Of a DNA stretch of 64,000 nt, positions 51,409 through 59,726 are shown one piece after another. How positions within the stretch are numbered: the stretch's first letter is position 1; the number at the start of each line of letters is the position of its first letter. The notes below the pieces were generated by a model. It saw only the letters and a list, made by a program, of their open reading frames with translations. It made no database searches and was not told the DNA's origin. Origin of the DNA: Emticicia sp965283955 (GTDB lineage: Bacteria; Bacteroidota; Bacteroidia; Cytophagales; Spirosomataceae); assembly GCA_965283955.1 (NCBI GenBank), contig CBDIQW010000001.1, forward strand, positions 1,364,001 through 1,428,000, given 5' to 3'. A program made the position numbers and the translations under genes.

Positions 51409-52563
51409 ATGACACCTAAACAAATCGTTGAAAAACTGGCATCTTTCCCGAATCGAGGAGTTGCTACTAAAAACGAAGCATCTGTACTTGATTTTTTGAC
51501 ACAACTATTTGTCAATCAGCAAGTTAGTCGAGAATCTTTCCGCACACCAAAAACGTATATTTCGGTAGTTTGGTGGTTGATTTTGGGGCTTTCAACAGGT
51601 TTGATATGCTTGAATTTCTCTTCGATTTTAGGATTGGCAATTACCTTCGTTTTCGTGACGATGGCTATGCTGTATTTCAATTGGTATGCTTCGCCCGTAA
51701 CGAGTTTTCCTCCTCTGGTTAAGTCTCATAACCTTGTTATTAAAGATGAAAATACTTCTCTGAAAGCAAAGAAACTGATTCTGATGGCTCACTGGGATAC
51801 TGCCCCTGTTTCACTACTTTATCGCCCCGAAATGGTTGGTAATTTCCGTAAATCACTCAAAATGAGTTTAATTTTGATGATGGTGGCTCAGTTTCTGGCA
51901 ATTTCACAGTTTCTGATACCCAACGATTTCCTTCTTTTAGTTTCTAATATTCTGGCTCTTTATTTTATCATTCAAGGCATCACAGCCACGATTGATTTTT
52001 TCAGACTCGGCTATTCAAACGGAGCTTCTGATAATGCAACGGGCGTAGCGGCAGCCATTGAAACTGCTCAAAAACTTTGGAACAAAAACTTACAAAACCT
52101 TGATATTGAACTGGTTATAACTGGAGCAGAAGAAGTAGGGATGATTGGAGCAAGAGCATACATGAAAGCTCATTATCAAGAGTTTACGAAAGAAACTTAT
52201 CTAATAAATTTCGATACGCTCGGAAGCGGAGACTTGAAAATAATTACCCAAACGGGTAGCTGGTCAACGATTGTTTATGACAATGAACTGGTGAAAACAG
52301 CGAAAGAGGTTACGGCAAAAATTGCCTCGTTGCAAGAAGTAAAAACAGGAGCTTGGCACACAGCAGATTTCGATTCAGTTTGGTTTCAGCGGGCGGGAAT
52401 TCCATCAGTAACGCTGGCGGCACTTGATAAAAACGGCCGAATGCCTAATATTCATCGTCCGACTGATATTTTGAGCAATGTCGATTTCAATCCTATGGAA
52501 AAAGCCATAATTTTAGCAGAAGCAATCGGAGTACAACTAAACGCAAACAATCATGACTCGTAA
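51409..52563 (+). CDS. M28-family zinc peptidase, membrane-bound
   Basis: A 384-residue di-zinc aminopeptidase-like protein with membrane segments near residues 45-85 and 150-195. Zinc-site motifs are MAHWDTAPV, GASDNATGVAA, TGAEEVGMIGA (catalytic Glu pair), NFDTLGSG and PNIHRPTD (last His). This is the M28 pattern. The catalytic domain is interrupted by the second pair of helices, so it may lie on the cytoplasmic or periplasmic face; topology cannot be fixed by eye. It overlaps the YhhN gene by 11 bases. The substrate is unknown. Confidence 0.88.
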   Translation: MTPKQIVEKLASFPNRGVATKNEASVLDFLTQLFVNQQVSRESFRTPKTYISVVWWLILGLSTGLICLNFSSILGLAITFVFVTMAMLYFNWYASPVTSFPPLVKSHNLVIKDENTSLKAKKLILMAHWDTAPVSLLYRPEMVGNFRKSLKMSLILMMVAQFLAISQFLIPNDFLLLVSNILALYFIIQGITATIDFFRLGYSNGASDNATGVAAAIETAQKLWNKNLQNLDIELVITGAEEVGMIGARAYMKAHYQEFTKETYLINFDTLGSGDLKIITQTGSWSTIVYDNELVKTAKEVTAKIASLQEVKTGAWHTADFDSVWFQRAGIPSVTLAALDKNGRMPNIHRPTDILSNVDFNPMEKAIILAEAIGVQLNANNHDS

Positions 52564-53203
52564 CGAAACCATTTTTTACTTTGCTCTGGGCATTATCAAT
52601 ATCACATCTGGTGTACTCAATATCGAATGGCTCAATTATGTTTCAAAACCATTATTGATGATTTCTTTGTTTGTTTTCTATTTTCAGAAAGTAAAACAAA
52701 ACATAAATACTTCAGATAAAACAATGCTGGTTTCATTGATTTTTTCGTGTTTGGGAGATACTTTTTTGATGTTTCAAGGCAAAAACCCGCAGTTTTTTCT
52801 GCTTGGATTGGGTTCTTTTTTGGTGGCACAATTGGCTTATTCAGGTGTATTTAAGCCATTAGGGACTACAAATTATAATAAAAGATACCCTTTTATTATT
52901 TACGGATTCGTATTCATTGTATTTCTACTTGATAGAATACCAAAAGGCTTTATGATGCCGATTGTGGTTTATGCCACAGCTATTATGTGGATGGGAGTTA
53001 CTGCCGCCGAACGCCAAACAAACCCAAAAAGTTATCGTTTTGTATTAATTGGAGCGATTTTATTCATCATTTCTGATTCATTGATTGCCATTAATAAATT
53101 TGCTTTTCCAATTCCACTTGCTGGTCTTTGGGTCATGGCAACTTATATTGCTGCTCAGTATTTGATTGTTGAAGGAGTGCTTTTGGGAAAAACTGTAAAA
53201 TAA
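52553..53203 (+). CDS. YhhN-family (lysoplasmalogenase-like) membrane protein
   Basis: A 216-residue protein with about eight hydrophobic helices. SLIFSCLGDTFLMFQ matches the conserved S-x-x-G-D motif of the YhhN/TMEM86 family, and a later ISDSLIAINKF supplies the second conserved acidic motif. Family members hydrolyse the vinyl ether bond of lysoplasmalogens; whether this organism has plasmalogens is not known. Its start overlaps the M28 peptidase stop by 11 bases, so they are coupled. Confidence 0.85.
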   Translation: MTRNETIFYFALGIINITSGVLNIEWLNYVSKPLLMISLFVFYFQKVKQNINTSDKTMLVSLIFSCLGDTFLMFQGKNPQFFLLGLGSFLVAQLAYSGVFKPLGTTNYNKRYPFIIYGFVFIVFLLDRIPKGFMMPIVVYATAIMWMGVTAAERQTNPKSYRFVLIGAILFIISDSLIAINKFAFPIPLAGLWVMATYIAAQYLIVEGVLLGKTVK

Positions 53204-53228
53204 AAGGGTTATATGCAATACACCCCTA

Positions 53229-53546
53229 CTAATCATTGTATTCCAAAAAATTCCAAAATTTTCGATTTTTCAGATAATCAAAATCTTCTTCGTTATCGTA
53301 AGCTTCTCGCTCGAAGCTTATTTGTCGGTACGCTCGCCAAAAACTACGACAACGTATATAATGATATAACCATTCGCCAACGTACCAAATATAAAAAGGT
53401 AAAATCAAGAGTTCAAGTTGCTGACGAATGTGAATTTTTTCGTGGTTAATCAGCACCTTACTTGGTTTTTTTGAGCGTACGATGATGAAAGGAAATAGTG
53501 TGATTCCTTGTATTTTCTTTAATGGTACACCCTTTATTAATATCAT
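53229..53546 (-). CDS. Small HExxH-containing membrane-associated protein
   Basis: A 105-residue basic protein of unknown function. It has an HEKIH motif followed by RQQLELLILPFYIWYVGEWLYHYI, like the core helix of membrane-bound zinc peptidases (HExxH followed by a hydrophobic helix with a Glu), then an aromatic C-terminal tail. It is too short for a full gluzincin domain, so it may be a minimal or non-catalytic relative. It is found between the YhhN gene (converging) and pafA. No family name is claimed. Confidence 0.6.
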   Translation of the reverse strand: MILIKGVPLKKIQGITLFPFIIVRSKKPSKVLINHEKIHIRQQLELLILPFYIWYVGEWLYHYIRCRSFWRAYRQISFEREAYDNEEDFDYLKNRKFWNFLEYND

Positions 53547-53621
53547 TTTATTAGAGATCAGGAATTAAGTTTCAGGAGTTAGGAAATAAAATCTATTACC
53601 TAACTCCTACCACCTAAAACC

Positions 53622-55256
53622 TTATTTTTTACTAAAAATATCCTTAATCGGACTTCCAACACAGCCATTTGGCTCTAAAACATTCAATAAAGCGGCCAAT
53701 GTTGCTGCAATATCAGAGATATAAGTTTGCTCAACTGTTTCACCTTGTGGAATTTTCCAACCGTACCATACCAGTGGCACATGGCGGTCGCTTTGCCACA
53801 TTGTTCCGTGCGTTGTGCCTTTTTTAGAGCCGCTGTACCAAGCTGGCTCAAACAAAATCATAATATCACCACTGCGTTTTGGGTTGTATATATTTTCTAT
53901 AAGCGGCTTATAATAAGGCGGAACATTTGCCGAGTTAATATCATGCAAATTTACAATATGATAAACCGAAGAACCCAAAATCAGCATTTTCTCTTTAACC
54001 AGTTCATAAACTTGATTCATAGTCACGTTTTTCTTAGCCATCAATTCGTGGTCAAGATAAAGCTGGTAATTATCTTGTGCTTTTATCCATTTTCCTTCGC
54101 CAAATTTCGCTGCCATTTCTCCATTCAAATAACTCACTTCCTTCCCCATTTCAATAGTTCCTGCTGGGATTTTATGTTTTTTCAAGAACCCAGCAATGTC
54201 AGTTACACCGTGGTCAGCAGTCAAGAAGACCAAGTAATTTCCTTTACCAATAGTTGCATCAAGTTTGCTCAAAACCTCTGCAATATCACGGTCAAGACGC
54301 AAATATGTATCTTCTATTTCAATTGAGTGTGTACCCGTTGCATGACCCACATAATCAGGTGTCGAGAAACTTACACACAAGAAATCGGTTTCTTTTCCTT
54401 GTCCCATTTTCTCATTTTTGAGGGTCGCTAAAGTGATTTCTTTCGTAATCGTATTTCCGTAAGGAGAAGTCAATAATGCTCCATAATTAGCAACTGTGTG
54501 CGGAAAAACTGGCAATTTTTCACCCGATAAAACATTTTCGTATTCTTGATTATCGGCTTCACTTTCGGTGTATTGCTCAATCGGTAAAAGTGTTTCCCAC
54601 TTCTGAGCCATCAATTTATCAGGCATTTTCTGAGCATTAAAATCTTTCACCCATTGCGGCAAATCATTCATATAATACGTACTCGTAATCCAATTTCCCG
54701 ATTTTGCATCGAACCAATAAGCAGCATCGGCCGAATGCCCTGCTGGCAATATACCACCACGGTCTTTTATGGCAATACCTATTACTTTTGAACGAAACTC
54801 ACTCGCAATTTTCAATTGGTCTGTGATTGTAGTAGTGTGCATATTTACTGGTGAGCGTTTACCTTCTACCCCAGCTTCTCCAGCACCAACAGCACGCACC
54901 GTAGTATCTTCGGCTACATAAACCGTTCGGTTAGCCAATGGGTCATACCATTCATTACCAACAATTCCGTTTACAGCAGGCACCGAACCAGTATAAACCG
55001 CCGCATGACCAGGGCCTGTAATTGTACTTGCGTAATGATAATGGTTATTTTTACAGTTAAAACCTTCGTTCATTAGACGTTTGAAACCTCCTTCAGTATA
55101 TTTATCGTAGTAGCGATAAAGATAATCGTATCGCATTTGGTCAACCATAATACCCAAAACTAATTTAGGTTTCGACAGTGTTGTGGTAGGCTTTGTCTTT
55201 TTTTGAGCCGAAATAGATAAGCTTATCAGCACAAAAAGTAGGGTTAGATGTTTCAT
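53622..55256 (-). CDS. pafA: Alkaline phosphatase PafA (phospho-monoesterase, Thr nucleophile)
   Basis: A 544-residue exported alkaline phosphatase of the PafA group found in Bacteroidota. It has a signal peptide (LTLLFVLISLSISAQ), the first metal motif LGIMVDQMRYDYLYRYY (Asp), the Thr nucleophile in YASTITGPGHA, the GNEWYD loop, and the later zinc ligands in GHSADAAYWFDAKSG, TPDYVGHATG, TADHGVTD and a final THGTMWQSDRHVPL. The family removes phosphate from organic esters in the periplasm and, unlike PhoA, is often not repressed by phosphate. No Pho-box-like site was recognised here. ATG at 55256 starts the signal peptide. Confidence 0.92.
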   Translation of the reverse strand: MKHLTLLFVLISLSISAQKKTKPTTTLSKPKLVLGIMVDQMRYDYLYRYYDKYTEGGFKRLMNEGFNCKNNHYHYASTITGPGHAAVYTGSVPAVNGIVGNEWYDPLANRTVYVAEDTTVRAVGAGEAGVEGKRSPVNMHTTTITDQLKIASEFRSKVIGIAIKDRGGILPAGHSADAAYWFDAKSGNWITSTYYMNDLPQWVKDFNAQKMPDKLMAQKWETLLPIEQYTESEADNQEYENVLSGEKLPVFPHTVANYGALLTSPYGNTITKEITLATLKNEKMGQGKETDFLCVSFSTPDYVGHATGTHSIEIEDTYLRLDRDIAEVLSKLDATIGKGNYLVFLTADHGVTDIAGFLKKHKIPAGTIEMGKEVSYLNGEMAAKFGEGKWIKAQDNYQLYLDHELMAKKNVTMNQVYELVKEKMLILGSSVYHIVNLHDINSANVPPYYKPLIENIYNPKRSGDIMILFEPAWYSGSKKGTTHGTMWQSDRHVPLVWYGWKIPQGETVEQTYISDIAATLAALLNVLEPNGCVGSPIKDIFSKK

Positions 55257-55405
55257 TTCAGTCTGTTAAATTTCGATGAATGCTATTTTATGTCGTAGTA
55301 AATAAAGTTCAAAAATAGTTATCTTCTTTCAGAAACAGCCCTTTCTGACTTTAAATATTTGTAAAAATAAATATCCAAAGCCCAGTAAAGCACTTAACTG
55401 GCATT

Positions 55406-55436
55406 TTTGATTTACCACCTTTCCTTTGTACCTTTG
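55406..55436 (+). promoter_or_regulatory. Consensus promoter of nrnA (TTTG N19 TAnnTTTG)
   Basis: TTTG at 55406-55409 and TACCTTTG at 55429-55436 are 19 bases apart, the exact Bacteroidota -33/-7 arrangement. The predicted transcription start falls only a few bases before the ATG at 55444, so the mRNA would have almost no leader. Confidence 0.7.
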
Positions 55437-55443
55437 TAGAGTT

Positions 55444-56481
55444 ATGCAAAATTTTTTTACAGAGTCAAATCAAAAGTTAGCGTTATTTAACGAATTCTTG
55501 AGTTCACCCAAGCAAATCGTTATCACTACTCACCAAAATCCTGATGCCGATGCACTCGGTTCATCATTGGGGTTATCCGCATATTTAAAGAAAAAAGGTC
55601 ATAATCCAGTTATCATTACTCCAACCGATTATCCTGATTTTTTAAGATGGATGTCTGGCGAAAGTGAGGTGATAAACTTTGAAAGTGACCGACAAGGTTT
55701 GGCAAAAGAACTCATTGCCAATGCTGACATGATTTTTTGTCTTGATTTCTCAGCCTTGAATCGCATCAAGGGCATGGAAGAATTTGTAAAACAATCAACG
55801 GCAAAAAAAGTATTGATTGACCACCATCAGCAACCCGAAAACTTTGCTGATTTTGTATATTGGAACGAAAGTGCCGCCGCAACTTGCGAATTGATTTATG
55901 AATTAATCGAAAAACTGGGCGACAAAGATTTAATTGATATTCCAGCAGCCGAATGCCTCTATGCAGGTTTGGTAACTGATACAGGTTCATTTAGATTCGA
56001 TAGTACAAGCAAAGAAGTACACCGAATTGCGGGCGAATTGATTTCGGTTGGTATTCATCCTAATAAAATTCACCGTAAAATTTTCGATAGTAATACCTTT
56101 GAACGAATGAAGTTTTTGGGCTTTGTTTTGGGCGAAAAACTCACCTATCTCCCCGAATACAATGTGGCTTATATGGCCATCTCAAAGGAAGAATTAAGCC
56201 GATTTAGTTCAAAAAATGGCGATACCGAAGGCGTAGTCAATTACGGACTTTCGATTAAGGGTGTGGTAATGGCAGCAATTTTTACCGAAAAAGACGATAT
56301 AATTCGGATTTCACTTCGTTCGGTCGATGATTTTTCAGTAAGTGAATTTTCAAGAACTCACTTCAATGGTGGTGGGCACAAAAATGCCGCAGGTGGGCGT
56401 TCACACGAATCGTTAGAGAAAACCGTTGAAAAATTCCTTTCTTTACTTCCAAAGTACAAAGACGAATTAAGCAATAGTTAA
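55444..56481 (+). CDS. nrnA: NrnA-type bifunctional oligoribonuclease/PAP phosphatase (DHH family)
   Basis: A 345-residue DHH/DHHA1 phosphoesterase. Motif I is THQNPDADALGSS, motif II is in FCLDFSALNR, motif III is the DHHQ of LIDHHQQPENF, motif IV is GLVTDTGSFRF, and the DHHA1 domain ends with the GGGHKNAAGG motif. It degrades short RNA oligomers (nanoRNA) and/or dephosphorylates pAp from 3' end. ATG at 55444 is preferred because the promoter -7 box overlaps the upstream in-frame start. It is followed by two FKBP lipoprotein genes, an arrangement also known around gldI in Flavobacteriia. Confidence 0.92.
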   Translation: MQNFFTESNQKLALFNEFLSSPKQIVITTHQNPDADALGSSLGLSAYLKKKGHNPVIITPTDYPDFLRWMSGESEVINFESDRQGLAKELIANADMIFCLDFSALNRIKGMEEFVKQSTAKKVLIDHHQQPENFADFVYWNESAAATCELIYELIEKLGDKDLIDIPAAECLYAGLVTDTGSFRFDSTSKEVHRIAGELISVGIHPNKIHRKIFDSNTFERMKFLGFVLGEKLTYLPEYNVAYMAISKEELSRFSSKNGDTEGVVNYGLSIKGVVMAAIFTEKDDIIRISLRSVDDFSVSEFSRTHFNGGGHKNAAGGRSHESLEKTVEKFLSLLPKYKDELSNS

Positions 56482-56546
56482 AACACTTATAATCAACAAA
56501 TTACTAATAAATAAAATCGTAAAATCTAATTAATACATAATTTTCA

Positions 56547-57392
56547 ATGACAAATTTTTTAAAAACAACATTAAGCCTTGCAGCGGCTACAAGTTTACTT
56601 TTTTCTTGTAACCAATTTAAGGTTACACAAGATCCTGATGGTTCAAAATACCAAATCCATGAGGAAGGAAAAGGCAAGAAAATCAAAACTGGCGATATTC
56701 TAACATTTGATTTGGTTATCAAGGCAGCCAATGATTCAACTTTTGAAGATACCTATAAACGCAACCAACCAATCACAATGGTAGCTCAACAAGGTACTTA
56801 CAAAGGCTCTTTTGAAAATGCCTTAATGCACTTAACCGAAGGCGATAGTGCCACTGTTTTCATTAGTGCTGATTCTCTTTTTGCACGAATGAATCAACCA
56901 TTACCAGCGGGCGTAACGAAAGGTTCTGATTTCAAATTTATCGTAAAAGTAAAATCAACCCAAACTCGTGAAGATTTCCAAAAAGCACAAGATGCTAAGA
57001 AAACTAACGAAGCAAAGTTGATGGAAGAGTATGCTAAGAAAAATTTTCCAAATGCTACAAAAACACAATATGGCATGTATCGTGTCGTTGTAAAAGAAGG
57101 TACTGGAGATTTAATCAAAGCTGGACAAACCGTAACGGTTGATTATACAGGAAAACTAACTAACGGTAAAGTATTTGATAGTTCAGTTGGAAAACCTGGT
57201 CCTAAATTCCAAGTTACAGTTGGTCAAGGTGCGGTAATTCCAGGTTGGGAACAAGCATTGGTTATGATGAAAAAAGGCGAAAAAGCGATTTTCTTCATTC
57301 CATCAAATTTAGCTTATGGTGAGCAAGGTGGTGGCCCAATTGAGCCTTTCAGTTCATTAATTTTTGAAATGGAAGTGTTAGACGTAAAATAA
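56547..57392 (+). CDS. FKBP-type peptidyl-prolyl isomerase lipoprotein, two domains
   Basis: A 281-residue lipoprotein with lipobox Cys21 (SLLFSC). The first FKBP-like domain is divergent (residues about 30-140: KIKTGDILTFDLVI to FIVKVKS). The second, C-terminal one is canonical: VKEGTGDLIKAGQTVTVDYTGKLTNGKVFDSS, GQGAVIPGWEQALVMMKKGEKAIFFIPSNLAYGEQG and EPFSSLIFEMEVLDVK (family order). It should speed up proline isomerisation of exported proteins in the periplasm or at the cell surface. Position after nrnA recalls gldI (gliding motility FKBP) of Flavobacterium, but I cannot say that it serves gliding here. Confidence 0.88.
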   Translation: MTNFLKTTLSLAAATSLLFSCNQFKVTQDPDGSKYQIHEEGKGKKIKTGDILTFDLVIKAANDSTFEDTYKRNQPITMVAQQGTYKGSFENALMHLTEGDSATVFISADSLFARMNQPLPAGVTKGSDFKFIVKVKSTQTREDFQKAQDAKKTNEAKLMEEYAKKNFPNATKTQYGMYRVVVKEGTGDLIKAGQTVTVDYTGKLTNGKVFDSSVGKPGPKFQVTVGQGAVIPGWEQALVMMKKGEKAIFFIPSNLAYGEQGGGPIEPFSSLIFEMEVLDVK

Positions 57393-57399
57393 TACCTCT

Positions 57400-57432
57400 A
57401 CAAAGCCCAGTCAATACAATGCTGGGCTTTGT
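57400..57432 (+). terminator. Hairpin between the two FKBP genes (possible attenuator)
   Basis: ACAAAGCCCAG and CTGGGCTTTGT are reverse complements across an 11-base loop. It ends about 28 bases before the second FKBP start and lacks a long T run, so it may reduce and not stop read-through. Confidence 0.6.
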
Positions 57433-57460
57433 ACAAAATTCAAATATATCAATAAGTGAA

Positions 57461-58321
57461 ATGAAGAAAATTGCGTTTTTGTTAATTTTAGTGAGTGCGG
57501 TAATTGGGAGTTCGTGTAGTGGATTTTTAGAAAATGACATTGAAGCTACCAGCAAAAAAGATGCACAGGAGATAGCTGACTATATCAGTAGCAAAAATCT
57601 CCAAATGCTTGGTACAACCTCCGGAATGAAATATTCCATAGATAAAACTTCTTTGGGGAGAATTGCCGCTATTGGTGATGAAGTTACATTCCATTATAGT
57701 TTATCTTTACTAAATGGCCTAAAAGTAGATAGCTCGTCGAGATTAAAGAATGAGCCAGCTAAAATTACACTTGGAGCATCTAATATTATTGCTGGTTTTC
57801 TCGAAGCACTTTCGCTTCTGAAAGAAGGTGAACGAGGAACATTTTTAATGCCCTCAATTTTAGGATTCGGAACACAATCAAGTGCAACAGTTCCATCAAA
57901 CTCTGTACTTAAATTAGACTTAGAAATCGTAAAACTTCGCTCGGAAGACCAAGTTATTGATGATTATGTAACAGCTACAAAACTCACTCTCACCGAAAAA
58001 ACATCAACAGGTTTACGTTTTTTACGCACACTTGAGGCACCAAATGGTGTTCAATTAAAAGCAGGCCTTACGACATCTGTCAAATATACTGGTTACTTGG
58101 CAAGCACAGGTAAACAATTCGATACTGGTCAAATAAGCGTTTCTTTGGGTAGTGGTTCTGTGGTTAAAGGTTTTGAAGAGGGGCTTTTAAAAATGAAAGT
58201 AGGTGAAAAAGCTACAATTGTATTTCCATCAAGTTTAGGTTATGGTACAACTGGTAGTGGAACAGCAATTCCTCCTTACTCTCCTCTTATATTCAATGTT
58301 GAAATTGTAAGTGCCAACTGA
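57461..58321 (+). CDS. FKBP-type peptidyl-prolyl isomerase lipoprotein, second copy
   Basis: A 286-residue lipoprotein with Cys19 as lipid site (AVIGSSC). Two FKBP-like domains: one from about residue 55 (GRIAAIGDEVTFHYSLSLLNGLKVDSSSR) to 145, one from about 195 (VQLKAGLTTSVKYTGYLASTGKQFDTG) to the end with GSGSVVKGFEEGLLKMKVGEKATIVFPSSLGYG and PPYSPLIFNVEIV. Some active-site aromatic residues of FKBP are replaced, so catalytic activity may be weak. It follows the first FKBP gene after 68 bases. ATG at 57461 begins the lipoprotein signal. Confidence 0.87.
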   Translation: MKKIAFLLILVSAVIGSSCSGFLENDIEATSKKDAQEIADYISSKNLQMLGTTSGMKYSIDKTSLGRIAAIGDEVTFHYSLSLLNGLKVDSSSRLKNEPAKITLGASNIIAGFLEALSLLKEGERGTFLMPSILGFGTQSSATVPSNSVLKLDLEIVKLRSEDQVIDDYVTATKLTLTEKTSTGLRFLRTLEAPNGVQLKAGLTTSVKYTGYLASTGKQFDTGQISVSLGSGSVVKGFEEGLLKMKVGEKATIVFPSSLGYGTTGSGTAIPPYSPLIFNVEIVSAN

Positions 58322-58346
58322 TGTTTTCATTTGATATTATTTAACT

Positions 58347-58373
58347 AAAACCTCTGAACTTTTCGGAGGTTTT
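58347..58373 (+). terminator. Terminator of the nrnA-FKBP operon
   Basis: AAAACCTC(T)GAA pairs with TTC(G)GAGGTTTT with one mismatch; T residues follow. Confidence 0.75.
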
Positions 58374-58406
58374 GGCATTTTTAATGATAACCTTTTCTTT
58401 ATCGAA

Positions 58407-58961
58407 ATGCCTAAATTACCCAAAGAACTCGAAAAGGCAGTTTTGAGCCTGCCAGCAAAAGAAAAAGATAAGTTATTGATAAGGCTTATCGGAAAAAATG
58501 AATTATTGATTCAACAACTTTATTTTCAATTGCTCGAAGATGAATCTGACCTCCCGCACAAACGAGCAGAAATAAAAAATCAAATCCTGAAAGTCTCAAA
58601 AATGTACCACGATACAGCTGGATGGATGATGATGGATATGCGTGAACTAAATGGACGCATTACGAATCATGTAAAAATAACCAAAGATAAATACGGTGAA
58701 GTTGAGCTAACACTTTTTCTGCTTAACACTTTTTTTGATAATCAACTTCCACTTTTAGAACAGTATAGTGGTAAAACGGATACAATTTCGCTATATATTG
58801 CCAAAAGAACCGAGTTTTTAATGAAAAAGCTACCAAAACTCCACGAAGACTACTACGTTGAATTTGAGCGAGATGTAAATAAATTACTCGAACGAGTCCA
58901 TCAATATTGCCCTGCCTATTACGCCCAACAAATGCAGCTTCCTAAAAATTGGGAATACTAA
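58407..58961 (+). CDS. Conserved hypothetical helical protein
   Basis: A 184-residue soluble protein, all-helical by pattern and rich in Lys, Leu and Glu, without signal peptide or cysteines apart from one in the C-terminal part. It begins with PKLPKELEKAVLSLPAKEKDKLLIRLIGKNELLIQQLYFQLLED, a repeating amphipathic pattern. No catalytic motif is seen. Similar proteins of unknown function are common in Bacteroidota. It stands as a single gene after the FKBP operon terminator and before a hairpin. Confidence 0.72.
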   Translation: MPKLPKELEKAVLSLPAKEKDKLLIRLIGKNELLIQQLYFQLLEDESDLPHKRAEIKNQILKVSKMYHDTAGWMMMDMRELNGRITNHVKITKDKYGEVELTLFLLNTFFDNQLPLLEQYSGKTDTISLYIAKRTEFLMKKLPKLHEDYYVEFERDVNKLLERVHQYCPAYYAQQMQLPKNWEY

Positions 58962-58964
58962 AAA

Positions 58965-58985
58965 AGCTGCCTTTTTGGGGCAGCT
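58965..58985. terminator. Short hairpin between converging genes
   Basis: AGCTGCC pairs with GGCAGCT around a TTTTTGGG loop. It lies just after the stop of the helical protein and before the end of the converging thioredoxin-like gene. Confidence 0.6.
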
Positions 58986-59048
58986 CAAACTCAATTTTAA
59001 GGTTCAACTCAAGTTAAAATCATTTATACTACACTCATTATAAGGGAC

Positions 59049-59528
59049 TCATAATGAGGCGGTTGTAGAACTTTTTGGGGCAACATAACGCTTTCCTTTT
59101 TGGTTCTTTGTTTTTTCTAATTCATTTCTCAAATAATCAGCTGGAAAAAAGCCACGATAACGACCCACATACTTTGTTTTGGCATCTAATAAAACCAAAG
59201 TCGGATAAACATCAACTGCAAAACGGTCGGCGATTGACATCCCATCAAATGAATCAATATCTACTTTATAAATCATGTAGTTTGCATTTATATATGAAAC
59301 TAAATTTGTATTAGTAAGCGTTTCATTTTCCAATTTTTTACACGGGCCGCACCAACTTGCCCAAAAATCAAGCACAATTGGTTTCTTTAATTTTTTAGCC
59401 TCTCTCAAAAAATCATCATAGCTTCCTTTGTAGAAATTGACTTGGTTTTGCGAAACCTCAGCCACGTTGGTGTAAGATGCGAACATTACAAACGTAATCC
59501 CCAACAAGAGCATTAGTTTAATTCTCAT
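59049..59528 (-). CDS. Exported thioredoxin-family protein
   Basis: A 159-residue protein with a signal peptide (KLMLLLGITFVMFASYTNVA) and a thioredoxin fold with the redox site FWASWCGPCKKLE. The cis-Pro loop is in VDVYPTLVLLD. It belongs to the thiol:disulphide interchange proteins of the DsbD C-terminal/thioredoxin_7 type and should work in the periplasm. ATG at 59528 starts the signal peptide; an upstream in-frame start at 59612 would add a charged, unlike N-terminus. The C-terminus is a Lys/Ser-rich tail (KGKRYVAPKSSTTASL). Confidence 0.88.
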   Translation of the reverse strand: MRIKLMLLLGITFVMFASYTNVAEVSQNQVNFYKGSYDDFLREAKKLKKPIVLDFWASWCGPCKKLENETLTNTNLVSYINANYMIYKVDIDSFDGMSIADRFAVDVYPTLVLLDAKTKYVGRYRGFFPADYLRNELEKTKNQKGKRYVAPKSSTTASL

Positions 59529-59670
59529 AGCGTAATATATTGAAGTTATAAAATAGACATGAGCCTTTTTTCCTGAAATCTTAGCGAAAGGCGACGTTTC
59601 TTGGATAATCAAATATTAAGCCATTTTTAGCCCAATACTCTAATAATTTGATTTTAAGGAATTCGAAACA

Positions 59671-59707
59671 AAAAAACGACTGATTTCTACTCGAAATCAG
59701 CCGTTTT
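59671..59707. terminator. Terminator after the repeat-protein gene
   Basis: AAAAACG(A)CTGATTTC pairs with GAAATCAG(C)CGTTTTT with one mismatch. It follows the stop (59727, minus strand) of the repeat protein. Confidence 0.8.
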
Positions 59708-59726
59708 TAAAAAAATTAAAAATCTA

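Noticed and set aside
53727..54326. 199-codon open frame antisense to pafA
   Set aside because: PafA is complete and well conserved on the other strand; the antisense product has no recognisable pattern and no start signal.
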